DNA from: Deltaproteobacteria bacterium
GTDB taxonomy: Bacteria; Myxococcota_A; Polyangia; Polyangiales; Polyangiaceae
Length of the DNA: 52,438 bases
Direction: 5' to 3'
Assembly: GCA_016875405.1 (NCBI GenBank)
Contig: VGRJ01000022.1
Location: forward strand, 1-52,438
Part shown: positions 34,619 to 43,158 of the stretch, one piece after another
Layout of the letters: each line of letters opens with the position of its first letter
Numbering within the stretch: position 1 is the first letter of the stretch
Made by a program: the position numbers and the translations under genes
Notes under the pieces: generated by a model
Database searches by the model: none
What the model was told of the DNA's origin: nothing
What the model saw: only the letters and a program-made list of their open reading frames with translations

Positions 34619-35829
34619 GCCACGCGATCGCGGTCCCCCCCAGCAAGAGCATGACCCAGCGCGCGCTCGTCCTCGCCGCGCTCGCCGAGTCGCCGACCAC
34701 CGTGGTCGGACCGCTCGACTGCGACGACTCGAGGCGACTCCGAGAGGTCCTCGCTGCGCTCGGAGCGACCATCGAGGCGTCCGCGTCCGGCGACGCGCTT
34801 CGGATCCTCCCTGCCCCGTTGCCCCTCCGCGGCTCGGAGCGGGCGCTCTTCTGCGGAAATGCAGGCACCGTGGTGCGGTTTGCGGCGCCGCTCTCGCTCC
34901 TCTGCGAGGGCGCGCTCCACCTCGACGGAGACGAGCACATGCGACGACGCCCGCTCGGCCCGCTCACCACGGCGCTCGCAGCGCTCGGCGTCGAGGCGCG
35001 GCACCTCGCGGCACCAGGCTGCCCTCCCGTCATGCTCCGTCGCGCGAGCGAGGTCGGAGCCTCCGTCACGGTCGACGCGTCGCTCTCGAGTCAATTCGTG
35101 AGCGGCCTGCTCCTCGTGGCCCCGCTCTTGCCCCAGGGCCTTCGGATCTCGCAGCTCGGCGAGGCCGTCAGTCGGTCGTATGTTGCGATGACGGTCGCGA
35201 TGATGCGCGACCGAGGCTGTGCGCTCATCGAGCCCGACGCGCGAACCTTCGTCGTCTCGTGCGGTAGGCCGCAAGGCGGGACCATCACCATCGAGCCCGA
35301 TTGGTCGGCGGCAGCCTTCATCCTCGCGGCCGCGCGCATCACCGGACTCGACCTCACCCCCGCGAGCGCCCTCCCCGCGGCGGCCTCGCTGCAAGGAGAC
35401 GCGGCAGTCACGGGCCTCCTCGAGCGCCTCGACGCCGGCTCGGACGAGGTGTTCGACCTGACGGACGTGCCCGACCTCATCGCTCCGCTCACGGTCGCGG
35501 CGCTCTTCGCGAGCGGCTCGACCCGAATTCGCGGCGCAGCTCACACTCGCGTGAAGGAGTCGGACCGCGTCGCCGTCCTCGCGCGAGAGCTTCGCAAGAT
35601 CGGCGCCACGATCGAGGCGCATGACGATGGGCTCGACGTCGAGCCGCTGCGGGACGCGCCGTCCGCTCCGGTGGAGCTCGACCCCGACGGCGACCATCGG
35701 ATGGCGATGGCCTTCGGACTCGTGTCGCTCGCCTACCCTCGCGTCACCGTCTCCGACCCGGACTGCGTGACGAAATCGTTCCCGACGTTCTGGGCGGTGC
35801 TCGAAGAAATCCGCCGCATGCGACGCTGA
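34615..35829 (+). CDS. aroA: 3-phosphoshikimate 1-carboxyvinyltransferase (EPSP synthase)
   Basis: 404 residues. It transfers enolpyruvate from PEP to shikimate-3-phosphate. Motifs: PPSKSMTQRALVLAALAE with Lys11, DDSRRLREVLAALG, the PEP loop FCGNAGTVVRF, LDGDEHMRRRPLGPL, SSQFVSGLLL, RVKESDRVAVLARELRKIGA, and DPDGDHRMAMAFGL. In the PEP loop the residue corresponding to E. coli Pro101 is Phe, and Ala98/Met99 are Val/Val, changes at a position known to affect glyphosate sensitivity in class I enzymes. The start at 34615 overlaps the aroDE stop. It completes an operon covering pathway steps 2, 3, 4 and 6; the kinase (aroK) is absent. Confidence 0.95.
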   Translation: MSHAIAVPPSKSMTQRALVLAALAESPTTVVGPLDCDDSRRLREVLAALGATIEASASGDALRILPAPLPLRGSERALFCGNAGTVVRFAAPLSLLCEGALHLDGDEHMRRRPLGPLTTALAALGVEARHLAAPGCPPVMLRRASEVGASVTVDASLSSQFVSGLLLVAPLLPQGLRISQLGEAVSRSYVAMTVAMMRDRGCALIEPDARTFVVSCGRPQGGTITIEPDWSAAAFILAAARITGLDLTPASALPAAASLQGDAAVTGLLERLDAGSDEVFDLTDVPDLIAPLTVAALFASGSTRIRGAAHTRVKESDRVAVLARELRKIGATIEAHDDGLDVEPLRDAPSAPVELDPDGDHRMAMAFGLVSLAYPRVTVSDPDCVTKSFPTFWAVLEEIRRMRR

Positions 35830-36025
35830 GGCGCCACGCTTCGACCGCCCGCGCTCCTAGACCGTTCGCCTCCAACGCTCCCCTCGCGAAGCGCATCCGA
35901 TGGTCCATCGGGCCGCGCACGAGCCACGCAAGTCACGACGAGGCGCGCGCAAGGCCAACGCGCGACGAGGCGTCAGCCGAAGAGCCAATCAAATCCGCGC
36001 CGAAGCGCCAATCAAGTGAGCTCCG

Positions 36026-36100
36026 TGGAGGTGAGGACGGGATTCGAACCCGCGTGTGATGGTTTTGCAAACCATTGCCTAACCGCTTGGCTACCTCACC
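36026..36100 (-). tRNA. tRNA-Cys (GCA), CCA encoded
   Basis: On the minus strand the cloverleaf is complete. Acceptor GGTGAGG pairs with CCTCACC; the D arm is GCC-AAGCGGTTA-GGC; the anticodon stem ATGGT/ACCAT holds the loop TTGCAAA with anticodon GCA; the variable loop is CACAC; the T arm is GCGGG-TTCGAAT-CCCGT with one G-U pair. The discriminator is T (U73), an identity element of bacterial tRNA-Cys, and CCA is genomic. It decodes UGC and UGU. Confidence 0.97.
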
Positions 36101-36103
36101 ACC

Positions 36104-36136
36104 GCTCGGTTTACCCGAGCGCCGAGGGTAATAGCA
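36104..36136 (-). promoter_or_regulatory. tRNA-Cys promoter -10 and leader hairpin
   Basis: An extended -10 box TGCTATTAC is at 36136-36128 on the minus strand. Between it and the tRNA is a perfect 6-bp hairpin, GCTCGG-GTAAA-CCGAGC (36104-36120), ending three bases before the acceptor stem; it may guide 5' processing of the pre-tRNA. Confidence 0.5.
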
Positions 36137-36139
36137 CGG

Positions 36140-36168
36140 TTGGAGTCGCCGAGAAAACCCACTATAGC
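36140..36168 (+). promoter_or_regulatory. Sigma-70-type promoter of the DUF1232 gene, leaderless
   Basis: TTGGAG at 36140-36145, a 17-nt spacer, and TATAGC at 36163-36168. Transcription would begin about seven bases later, at 36175-36177, which is the ATG itself at 36177. This is the clearest case of a predicted leaderless transcript in the window. Confidence 0.6.
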
Positions 36169-36176
36169 GACCCACC

Positions 36177-36719
36177 ATGAACGACGTTGATCGCCAGTGT
36201 CTCGACACCTTCCCCCAATGGCTCAAGTCGCTCGGTGAGGACGCCAAGAGCGCGTCCGCTCTGCTCGAGGACACGTCGATCCCCGAGGGTGCTCGGCGTT
36301 ACCTGACGGGGGCGCTCAACTACCTCTTCAAGTCCCTCGACCTCATCTCCGACGGGATCGAGGATCTCGGCTTCCTCGATGACGCCTTTGTGCTTCGCGT
36401 CGCAGCAGCACTCGCGCTCGAGGAGGCCCCATCGCTTCGCGAGGCGGCGCCCGCGGTCGCTCGACTCGCGGACGATTCGGCGCTCGTGCGCTCGCTCCTT
36501 GACGCGCTCTACCCGCGCCTCGAGGCCTACGTGAAGCGCCTGCGCACGGGCACGGCGCGCGGTCGCGCGGTCGACGACATCCTCTCGGACGAGGCCGTAC
36601 GTCGCGACTTCCTGAACGAGGTGTCCGGCTGGTCCGTAAGCTACGAAGCGCCGACCTTCACGCGCGACGAGAAGAACCTCGTCAAGCTGAAGTCGTTCCT
36701 GTCGACGCAGCTCCCCTGA
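36177..36719 (+). CDS. DUF1232 (YkvA-like) helical protein
   Basis: 180 residues, no signal peptide. It carries the DUF1232 core YLTGALNYLFKSLDLISDGI with EDLGFLDDAFVLRVAA, which in the family reads DLIPD-IP-LG-lDD. The family is a small helical, often membrane-associated domain of unknown function. The C-terminal half is helical and charged, with conserved-looking LYPRLEAYVKRLRTG. No operon partner: the tRNA-Cys gene is divergent and the kinase gene converges. Expected in the cytoplasm, or at the inner membrane by a hydrophobic hairpin. Confidence 0.75.
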   Translation: MNDVDRQCLDTFPQWLKSLGEDAKSASALLEDTSIPEGARRYLTGALNYLFKSLDLISDGIEDLGFLDDAFVLRVAAALALEEAPSLREAAPAVARLADDSALVRSLLDALYPRLEAYVKRLRTGTARGRAVDDILSDEAVRRDFLNEVSGWSVSYEAPTFTRDEKNLVKLKSFLSTQLP

Positions 36720-36788
36720 GCGCGACTCCGAACGTCACGACCGAAGGAGCCACGCTCGCGCGATGGCGTACGCCGCGGGAGGCGCCGC

Positions 36789-38573
36789 TCACTCGGTCGC
36801 GTCGAGGCGGCGCTTGCTCGGCGGAGGCTCGCCTGCATGGCTCGAGGGGCCGCTGTCGGGACCATCGGGCCCAGGGGCGCGAGGCGCCTCCATCCCCAGC
36901 TCGGGCATGAGGTCACGACACTCCGGCTTGTCGCGCAGGTGCGCCAGCAACCGCAGACACGCCGCAGTGAAGTCCTTCTCGAACTTTAGGCCCTCACGCG
37001 ACCGCTCCGCGACCTGAGTGCGGCCGCGCCCGAGGTCCTCTTCGAGCGCCTCGGCGTAACGCGAGAGCTGCCCTCGAAGCTGCTCAATCTGGCGCTGCAG
37101 GCCGCGAGCGACCTTCTCCTTGTCCTGGCGGCGGAGGCTGTAGCGCTCGTGTTGTTCGCGCTTCGCCTGCACGGTCGCGGCGGCAGCCCCCGCGCGCTCG
37201 TAGATCGTCGGGTCGAAGCGGGCCGCGCTCAAGGCTGCGTCGGCCTCGGCTCGAGCCGTCGCGGCCTCGCGCTCGAGCACGACCTGCTCCTCCTCGATGC
37301 GCCGCTCGTCCTCAGCGTGAGCGGCCGCCTCGCGTGCCGCGCGCGACGCCTCCTGCGCCAGGTCCTCGACCTTTCGGCCGATCTCTGCGCGAAGCGCGCG
37401 ACCACGCCGCTCGAGCGCGTCGAGCTTTCGCGTCAGGCTCGAGACTTCACCCTCCAAGCGGCTCGCCTTCGCCGACAGGTCCCACGTCTCACGCAGCGCG
37501 AGGAGCACCTCTTGCGGCGTCTCGCGGCCGTAGAAGGCGCGCGACACCATGCGCGTGAAGAGCCCAGCGCGACTCGCCCACTCGCCGACCGGCATCGACT
37601 GCGGCGGAGGCGGGGGTGGGGGCGCAGGCGCAGGCGGCGGGGTATCGCCACCCTTCACCTCCCACGCCGTCGACGACGGCAAGCTTCGCTGCAGCTTCTT
37701 CAGGTCTTCCTGGAGGTGATGCGCGTCGCGGTAGCGGTCCTTCGGAGCCTTGGCGAGCAGTCGGAGCGCGATGGCCTCGGCCACCGGGTTCACGTCGGAG
37801 CGAATGTCGCGAGGGCGCTGCGGCGTCGCGGTCTGCTGCATTTTGAGCAACGTCTCGCGGTCCGAAGAGCGGAACGGCAGTTGGCCGGTCAGCATCTCAA
37901 AGAAGAGCACGCCGAGCGCGTAGAGATCCGAGGAGGGCGTCGCGTCTTCCCCGCGCGATTGCTCCGGCGACATGTACTCCGGCGTGCCGAAGACCGCGCC
38001 CTTCGGCGCGAGCCGGGCGTCTCGCTTCAGCGCCGCGAGCCCGAAATCGAGGATCTTGACGAAGTCCTTACGGCCGCCGCGCTCGGTGAGGAGGATGTTG
38101 TCGCTCTTCAGATCTCGGTGCACGACGCCGAGGTCGTGAGCGCGCCCGAGCGCAGCGCACATCTGCTCGATCACGTCGACGCTTCGCGCGATCGCCATCG
38201 GCCCGTTCGCCAGCTCGGCCGAGAGCGGGGTCCCGACGAGGTACTCCATCACGAGGTAGAGTTCGCCCTCCTCGGTCTCGCCGATGTCGTGGATGTCGAT
38301 GATGTGCGCGTGGTCGACGCGGTTCGCGGCCTTCGCTTCGCGGAGCATCCAGGCGCGGAGGTGCGTTTCGGCGCGCAAATCCGGGCGGATCAGCTTGATC
38401 GCCACGACACGATCGATGAGCACGTGGCGCGCTCGATAGACGAGCCCCATCCCGCCCTCGCCGAGCCTCGACTCGAGCCGATAGCGCCCAGCGACGACCT
38501 TGCCGATCAGCGGGTCCTTCGAGACCTTCTTCTTGAGCGCAGAGCTGCTGGGCCGGTCGGCGAGGATGCTCAT
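36789..38573 (-). CDS. Hanks-type Ser/Thr protein kinase with Pro-rich linker and coiled-coil tail
   Basis: 594 residues from ATG 38573. The kinase domain at about 25-295 has a complete catalytic set: GEGGMG loop, Lys in VVAIKLIRP, HRDLKSDN, DFGLAAL and GTPEYMSPEQSRGEDA. A poly-Pro/Ala linker (GGDTPPPAPAPPPPPPPQ) follows, and then about 200 residues of coiled coil (SAKASRLEGEVSSLTRKL and later VQAKREQHERYSLRRQDKE). No transmembrane segment is visible, so it is probably a cytoplasmic kinase that oligomerises or is recruited through the coiled coil, unlike the PASTA-type kinases. The TAGCAT box ends ten bases before the ATG. A PPP phosphatase at 21412-23103 could oppose it, an inference only. 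Confidence 0.93.
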   Translation of the reverse strand: MSILADRPSSSALKKKVSKDPLIGKVVAGRYRLESRLGEGGMGLVYRARHVLIDRVVAIKLIRPDLRAETHLRAWMLREAKAANRVDHAHIIDIHDIGETEEGELYLVMEYLVGTPLSAELANGPMAIARSVDVIEQMCAALGRAHDLGVVHRDLKSDNILLTERGGRKDFVKILDFGLAALKRDARLAPKGAVFGTPEYMSPEQSRGEDATPSSDLYALGVLFFEMLTGQLPFRSSDRETLLKMQQTATPQRPRDIRSDVNPVAEAIALRLLAKAPKDRYRDAHHLQEDLKKLQRSLPSSTAWEVKGGDTPPPAPAPPPPPPPQSMPVGEWASRAGLFTRMVSRAFYGRETPQEVLLALRETWDLSAKASRLEGEVSSLTRKLDALERRGRALRAEIGRKVEDLAQEASRAAREAAAHAEDERRIEEEQVVLEREAATARAEADAALSAARFDPTIYERAGAAAATVQAKREQHERYSLRRQDKEKVARGLQRQIEQLRGQLSRYAEALEEDLGRGRTQVAERSREGLKFEKDFTAACLRLLAHLRDKPECRDLMPELGMEAPRAPGPDGPDSGPSSHAGEPPPSKRRLDATE

Positions 38574-38677
38574 GGGAGTGGGGATGCTAGCAGGGTCGCG
38601 TCACGGTCTGGAAGCGCGCATTCGCGCCGCAGCGCGACGCGGTCGTGGCGCTCGCAAGCCTCTGGTAGGACACTCCG

Positions 38678-40216
38678 GTGCGCGCGACTCACCTCGCCGT
38701 CTTGCTCGGCCTTCTCGGCTGCGGAGAGCCACGCCCCATCGCGGCCGAGGCCGACGCCCGCGTGCGCCCGCGGGCCAAGGAGGGCGAGGCGCCCCCGCGT
38801 CCGCGGGCCGGGCCTGCGCGACTCTACAGCGTCGCCTCCCGCACCTGGATCTGGCCGACGCCGCGAGTGCCGAAGGGCAAACCAGGGGACGGGGCCTCGC
38901 GGAGGTTCCTCGGCTACGTGCGCGTCGGCGGCAGCGTGCCCCTCGTGTCGAGCGAGCTGGTCCAGGGGACGAACTGCCGAGGGGGCTTCGTCGCGGTCGC
39001 GCCGCGCGGCTACGTGTGCCTCGACGCGACCGTGACGCTCGACGCGTCAACGCCGTTTCTCGCGAACGATGCTGCGACGCGCCCTGCCGAAGGAGCGTTC
39101 CCCTACCGCTACGCGCTCTCGAACGGCGCCCCGATGTACACGCGCTTGCCGACCGCACGCGAGGCTCGCCGTAAGGAAGGTCCGCTCGGCCCCGCGGGGA
39201 GGTTCCTGCCGCTTCCGCTCTTCCAACGCGGCCACGAGGCGCTCGCGACCCTCGACCCGATCGCGGCGGTCGATCCGATCCCCGACCACGTGGCTCGACG
39301 CGTCACCGCCCGCGAGAGGCGCCCGCTCGAGGTGCTCGCGCGAACCATCCCGCACGGCTCGATGCTCTCGTTCACGCGCGCGTTCGCGGCCGACGGGCGT
39401 ACGTGGCTGCTCTCGACCGACCTCACCCTCGTGCCAGCCGATCGGGTGCGTGAGTTCCGACGCAGCCGGTTCGTGGGGACGAGGCTCGGGAGCGGCGTCG
39501 AGTTGCCGATCGCCTGGGCCCGGACCCGCGCGCGCCCCCGCTACCGAAGGCTCGACGACGGGCGATTTCTGCGCTCGGAGCAGGACTGGCAACCTCGCAG
39601 CTTCGAGGCGCTGACAGGCCGCGAAGAAGCGCGCGACGGGAGGCGCTACCTCGAGACGCGCGCGCTCGACGGGGCTTGGCTCGACGCCGCAGACGCCACC
39701 GTCGTCACCCGCCGCGAGGAGCGCCCGCGCGGGGTGCGGCCGGGCGAGAAGTGGCTGGTCGTCAGCATCACGCAAGGCACGCTCGTCGCGTACGACGACG
39801 CGACGCCCGTCTACGCGACCTTGATCTCGCCCGGGCAGGGGGGAGTGCCGAGGAGAGGCGGCGATCACGTCCGCGACTCGACGACGCCGCTCGGCAGCTA
39901 CCGCATCACCTTCAAGGACCGAGCGAGCACGATGTCGCCGAATACGGACGGCACGCCCGACGACGAGGCGCGCCGCTTTTGGATCGCCGATGTCCCGTTT
40001 ACCCAGTATTTTTCCGCACCATTTGCGATCCACGCGAGCTACTGGCACGAGAGCTTCGGCGAGCCGATGAGCGCCGGTTGCATCAACGCGTCCCCCTCCG
40101 ACGCCGAGTGGCTGTTCGACTGGACAGGGCCCAGCGTGCCCGAGGGTTGGCAGGGTGCCACCGGCGCCGCTGCGCCCGAGAACGGCGGAGCGACGTGGGT
40201 GATCGTCACGCGCTGA
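38678..40216 (+). CDS. L,D-transpeptidase (YkuD domain) lipoprotein
   Basis: 512 residues from GTG 38678, with a lipoprotein signal MRATHLAVLLGLLGC. The C-terminal YkuD catalytic domain at about 370-512 ends with the active site HASYWHESFGEPMSAGC, with catalytic Cys468 and two His at 452 and 457. The preceding VVSITQGTLVAYDD and STTPLGSYRITFKD are also typical. It should crosslink peptidoglycan 3-3 or attach proteins to it, in the periplasm. The first 350 residues are an SH3-like and helical region of unknown fold, larger than in most YkuD enzymes; it may bind peptidoglycan. A TAGGAC box ends six bases before the start. The esterase-like gene follows 14 nt downstream. Confidence 0.9.
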   Translation: MRATHLAVLLGLLGCGEPRPIAAEADARVRPRAKEGEAPPRPRAGPARLYSVASRTWIWPTPRVPKGKPGDGASRRFLGYVRVGGSVPLVSSELVQGTNCRGGFVAVAPRGYVCLDATVTLDASTPFLANDAATRPAEGAFPYRYALSNGAPMYTRLPTAREARRKEGPLGPAGRFLPLPLFQRGHEALATLDPIAAVDPIPDHVARRVTARERRPLEVLARTIPHGSMLSFTRAFAADGRTWLLSTDLTLVPADRVREFRRSRFVGTRLGSGVELPIAWARTRARPRYRRLDDGRFLRSEQDWQPRSFEALTGREEARDGRRYLETRALDGAWLDAADATVVTRREERPRGVRPGEKWLVVSITQGTLVAYDDATPVYATLISPGQGGVPRRGGDHVRDSTTPLGSYRITFKDRASTMSPNTDGTPDDEARRFWIADVPFTQYFSAPFAIHASYWHESFGEPMSAGCINASPSDAEWLFDWTGPSVPEGWQGATGAAAPENGGATWVIVTR

Positions 40217-40230
40217 AGTAGAGTGTGGCC

Positions 40231-41253
40231 ATGCGCGCTCACCTCCTCGTCCGAGCCTCGCTCTCGCTGTTACCCTTCGCGTGGATCGCCTGCAGCGGCC
40301 GCGGTGAGCCGAAGGGGCCAGCGCCAGGAGGGACCAGCGGCTCGGGCGTCGTGCAACAGACGAGCGCGGGCGCTACCGGGACATCGAGCGCCTCGACGAG
40401 CGGAGCAGGTGGCGCAGGCGGAGGACCGGTCGGCCCGGTCCCGGACGAGGCGGATTTGCCCGTCGCGCTTGGCACCTGCCCGAAGCTCATCAGCGGGAAG
40501 GTAACCTTCAAGATCCCGGGCCTCCCGGATCGCACCGTCGAGCTCCGCCTCTCGACCAAGTCCTCGACGCTCGACGGTCCGCTCGTCGTGGTGTGGCACG
40601 GCGACGCGCAGACGCCGAAGGCCGCGCTCGACGAGGTGCTCGGCTCCAATTACGTGGCGAAGATCATGGCCGCCGGCGGCATCGTCGCCGCGCCGTACAA
40701 CGACACGCAGGCAGGGCCGCGCGTCTGGCACTCGAGCGAGGGAGACTTCAAGGTCGACGACGACTTCGTGTTGTTCGACCAGCTCGTCGCGTGCGCGAGG
40801 AGCGAGGTCGGCATCGATCTTCGTCACATCCACGTCGCGGGCTACCAGCGAGGAGGATTTCAGGCCGCACACTCGGCGATCCTGCGCTCGGGATACGTGG
40901 CGAGCGCGGTCATCTACTCGGGTGGCATCGCGGGTGAACCGCTCGAGCCGAAGACTGGCCTCGCCTATCCTCTTATCGTCGTTCACGGCGGCGAGACGCT
41001 CGACGTGACGGACCTCGCGCTCGGTGAGGCGAGCGACGCCCTCGCGAAGAAGGCGTCACAGGGCGCCGCGCCGTTCACCGTCGAACACTTCACCGTGATC
41101 TGCGACCACGGGAACGGCCCGACGCTGCCGACCGAGATGCACGCTCCGGCGTACGAGTTTCAGACCGATCACCCGTTCGGGACGATCGAGTCCCCGTACG
41201 GCAAATCCCTCGATCCGCCCTTCCCGGTCTACTGCTCGATCGCCGGGCCGTAA
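40231..41253 (+). CDS. LpqC-like alpha/beta-hydrolase lipoprotein, nucleophile lost
   Basis: 340 residues from ATG 40231 (a GTG at 40225 adds two residues). It starts with a lipoprotein signal (LSLLPFAWIAC), then a Gly/Ser/Thr linker of about 50 residues. The core resembles LpqC/PHB-depolymerase esterases: GPLVVVWHGDAQTP, IVAAPYNDTQ, and the nucleophile-elbow strand IHVAGYQRGGFQ. Here the elbow reads G-Y-Q-R-G, with Gln206 where the catalytic Ser should be. The oxyanion-loop region is kept. It is therefore probably a non-catalytic binding relative of the esterase at 27017-27958. It lies 14 nt after the L,D-transpeptidase, with a TAGAGT box six bases before the ATG. Confidence 0.78.
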   Translation: MRAHLLVRASLSLLPFAWIACSGRGEPKGPAPGGTSGSGVVQQTSAGATGTSSASTSGAGGAGGGPVGPVPDEADLPVALGTCPKLISGKVTFKIPGLPDRTVELRLSTKSSTLDGPLVVVWHGDAQTPKAALDEVLGSNYVAKIMAAGGIVAAPYNDTQAGPRVWHSSEGDFKVDDDFVLFDQLVACARSEVGIDLRHIHVAGYQRGGFQAAHSAILRSGYVASAVIYSGGIAGEPLEPKTGLAYPLIVVHGGETLDVTDLALGEASDALAKKASQGAAPFTVEHFTVICDHGNGPTLPTEMHAPAYEFQTDHPFGTIESPYGKSLDPPFPVYCSIAGP

Positions 41254-41277
41254 GGGCCCTCCCTCCGACCGGTCGAC

Positions 41278-41583
41278 TCAGCGTCGGCCGAGCGCGAGCG
41301 CATCACGAGCCATGTCGTCGGCGCTCTGCAACACGGCGACGCTGGTCGAGACGGTGAGGCTCGCGCGCCCGAGCTCGAGCATCGCGTCGAGGATGTCGAC
41401 CTCCGAGGGTACGCGACCGCCGAGCCGCCTCGCGTCATCGGAGATCGACACGGTCGCGGCGGCATCCGCGACGCCCGCGGACGAGAGCGATTCGGCCGCG
41501 CGCGCCAGACGGGCGAAGCCCTCTCGCACGCCAGCCGCGCCGGCCTCGGCCGCGCCGACGTATCCGCGCTCGGGGATCCTCAT
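41278..41583 (-). CDS. Small protein resembling the C-terminus of flagellar rod/hook proteins
   Basis: 101 residues from ATG 41583; GTG 41586 adds one residue. Both codons overlap the stop of the hydrolase gene. It is Ala-rich and helical. The last 40 residues (SEVDILDAMLELGRASLTVS, then SVAVLQSADDMARDALALG) resemble the conserved C-terminal helix of flagellar basal-body rod and hook proteins (Flg_bbr_C: NVxxxxEM--LI-AQRAYEAN--V---ADEML). The N-terminal rod motif is missing, so it would be half of a rod subunit. It lies 2.7 kb from two flagellin genes, which makes a flagellar role less far-fetched, but the match is weak. Confidence 0.45.
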   Translation of the reverse strand: MRIPERGYVGAAEAGAAGVREGFARLARAAESLSSAGVADAAATVSISDDARRLGGRVPSEVDILDAMLELGRASLTVSTSVAVLQSADDMARDALALGRR

Positions 41584-42449
41584 CACGTTGAGCCTATCCG
41601 AGCCGCGCGCGAGCGGGAACCCTCGTCCTTCGCAGCGTGCGACCGAACGACGGGCGCCAGCAGAAACTCCTCGACCCGACCCGCAAACGGCTCGAGGTGC
41701 GTGGCTCCGAGCTCATGCGAATCGCCGTCGAAGTAGGTCAGCTCCGAGCCGCGGATCCCACGCGCGAGCAGGCGGCTGTTCTCGGCGGGGACCAACTTGT
41801 CGTCACGACACGAGAGCACCAGGGTCGGAGCGGTGATTGCGTCGAGCTCGCGCGAGGCGTCGTGCAGCCTTGCCGCCAACGCCTGAAAGACGAGCGCGCG
41901 CCGCGAGACCGGATAGCGCTCGGCGATGTCCTGCCACTCGTCGAGCACCGCGGGGTGCGTGCCCGCAAACGACTCTCCGAGGACGAAGCGCGCATCGGTC
42001 CGCATCGCGTCGCGCAACGAGCCAAGCCTCGCGATGGCCATCCGTGCGAAGGCTCGCGCCTTCGGCGGGGCGGCGGCGCGACCTCCGGGCGTCGTCGAGA
42101 CGAGCACGAGGCGGTCGAGTCGCGGGCCGTGCTCGATCGCGAAGCGCATCGCGACCATGCCCCCGAGCGACGTCCCGAGCACGTGCGCCCGCGCAACTTT
42201 GGCCGCATCCATCACCTCGGCGACGTCGTCGGCGAGGTCGGTGACCGAGAACGGACGGGCCACGCGATCGGAGCGCCCTACGCCGCGGTTATCGAAGAGC
42301 AACAGGTAGAAGCTCCGCTCGAGCCGCGAGACGAGCTCGCCCCAATGGAGCGCGTTGCGTCCCAGGCCGCGAATCAGGACGAGCGTCGGCTTCGCCTCGT
42401 CACCCCGAAGCTCGAAGTAGAGTCGTCGACCAGCGGCGCGCGCGAACAT
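41583..42449 (-). CDS. Alpha/beta-hydrolase
   Basis: 288 residues from ATG 42449. Standard single-domain alpha/beta-hydrolase: GLGRNALHWGEL oxyanion region, LLFDNRGVGRSDRV, the nucleophile elbow HVLGTSLGGMVAMRFA with Ser, Asp in VLSCRDDKLVPAEN and the C-terminal His in FDGDSHELGATH. No signal peptide, so cytoplasmic. Substrate unknown; this fold includes esterases, lactonases and C-C hydrolases. A TAGTCT box and a GGAAGGG ribosome-binding site precede the ATG. It is 12 nt downstream of pcm and overlaps the following small gene. Confidence 0.88.
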   Translation of the reverse strand: MFARAAGRRLYFELRGDEAKPTLVLIRGLGRNALHWGELVSRLERSFYLLLFDNRGVGRSDRVARPFSVTDLADDVAEVMDAAKVARAHVLGTSLGGMVAMRFAIEHGPRLDRLVLVSTTPGGRAAAPPKARAFARMAIARLGSLRDAMRTDARFVLGESFAGTHPAVLDEWQDIAERYPVSRRALVFQALAARLHDASRELDAITAPTLVLSCRDDKLVPAENSRLLARGIRGSELTYFDGDSHELGATHLEPFAGRVEEFLLAPVVRSHAAKDEGSRSRAARIGST

Positions 42450-42461
42450 GGCCCTTCCAGA

Positions 42462-43124
42462 CTAGCGCTCCCGTCCGCCCCCGTCAGCCGCGACCGTCGG
42501 GACGAAGCGAACGACGCCAAGCCGCTCCTCGTGGAAGCGCAGCCCGGCACGGCGAACTCGGACGAGCTCCTCGAGCGCGCCGCCGACGGGCGCAACGAGG
42601 AGGCCCCCTCCGGCGAGCGGGTCGAGCAGCGACGACGGCAGGCTCGGCGGTGCGGCAGTGAGCAACATCCGGTCCAAGGGCGCGCGCTCCGGCACTCCGC
42701 GGGAACCGTCGCCGAGGTGCGTTCGGACGTTGGGTCGAGCCGCGAGCCGGCTCGACCCGTCGCGCCACAGCTCCGCGACGACCTCGATGGTGTCGACCTC
42801 GGCCGCGAGCTCCGCGAGCACCGCGGCTTGATAGCCGCAGCCCGTCCCGAGCTCGAGGACCCGCGCCTCGGCGCTGACCCCAAGGGCGTTCGTCATCAAG
42901 GCGACCACGGTCGGCTGCGAGATCGTTTGACCGTCGCCAATCGGCTGCGGCTCGTCCTCGTACGCCGCCTCGAGGTCGAGCTCCAGGACGAAGGCGTGGC
43001 GCGGAACGGCTCGTAGCGCCGCGAGCACGCGAGGGTCCCAAGCCGCTCCGCCGCACGCTGGCTCCGTGGCGAGCCGGTCGACGAGCGCGTCCCTCAGGAT
43101 GCGCGCCTGCTCGTCGCGTTCCAT
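42462..43124 (-). CDS. pcm: Protein-L-isoaspartate O-methyltransferase
   Basis: 220 residues from ATG 43124. It repairs isoaspartyl residues in aged proteins by methylation with SAM. Motifs: PRHAFVLELDLEAAYEDEPQ, the Pcm-specific GDGQTISQPTVVALMTNALG, SAM motif I VLELGTGCGYQAAVLAEL, and LTAAPPSLPSSLLDPL with GGLLVAPVG. Length and motif order fit the bacterial Pcm family. Unusually, the third SAM motif and the C-terminus are Ala/Val-poor in conserved aromatics, so other repair-type Pcm relatives cannot be excluded. It leads the cluster running down to the rod-like gene. Confidence 0.9.
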   Translation of the reverse strand: MERDEQARILRDALVDRLATEPACGGAAWDPRVLAALRAVPRHAFVLELDLEAAYEDEPQPIGDGQTISQPTVVALMTNALGVSAEARVLELGTGCGYQAAVLAELAAEVDTIEVVAELWRDGSSRLAARPNVRTHLGDGSRGVPERAPLDRMLLTAAPPSLPSSLLDPLAGGGLLVAPVGGALEELVRVRRAGLRFHEERLGVVRFVPTVAADGGGRER

Positions 43125-43158
43125 GCGACGGAAGTATGCGCCGCCGAGCGTCCCGCCA

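Noticed and set aside
35940-36020. Short repeats (CGACGAGGCG twice; CCAATCAA twice) between aroA and tRNA-Cys
   Set aside because: Only two imperfect copies each; no attachment-site or integration signature next to the tRNA.
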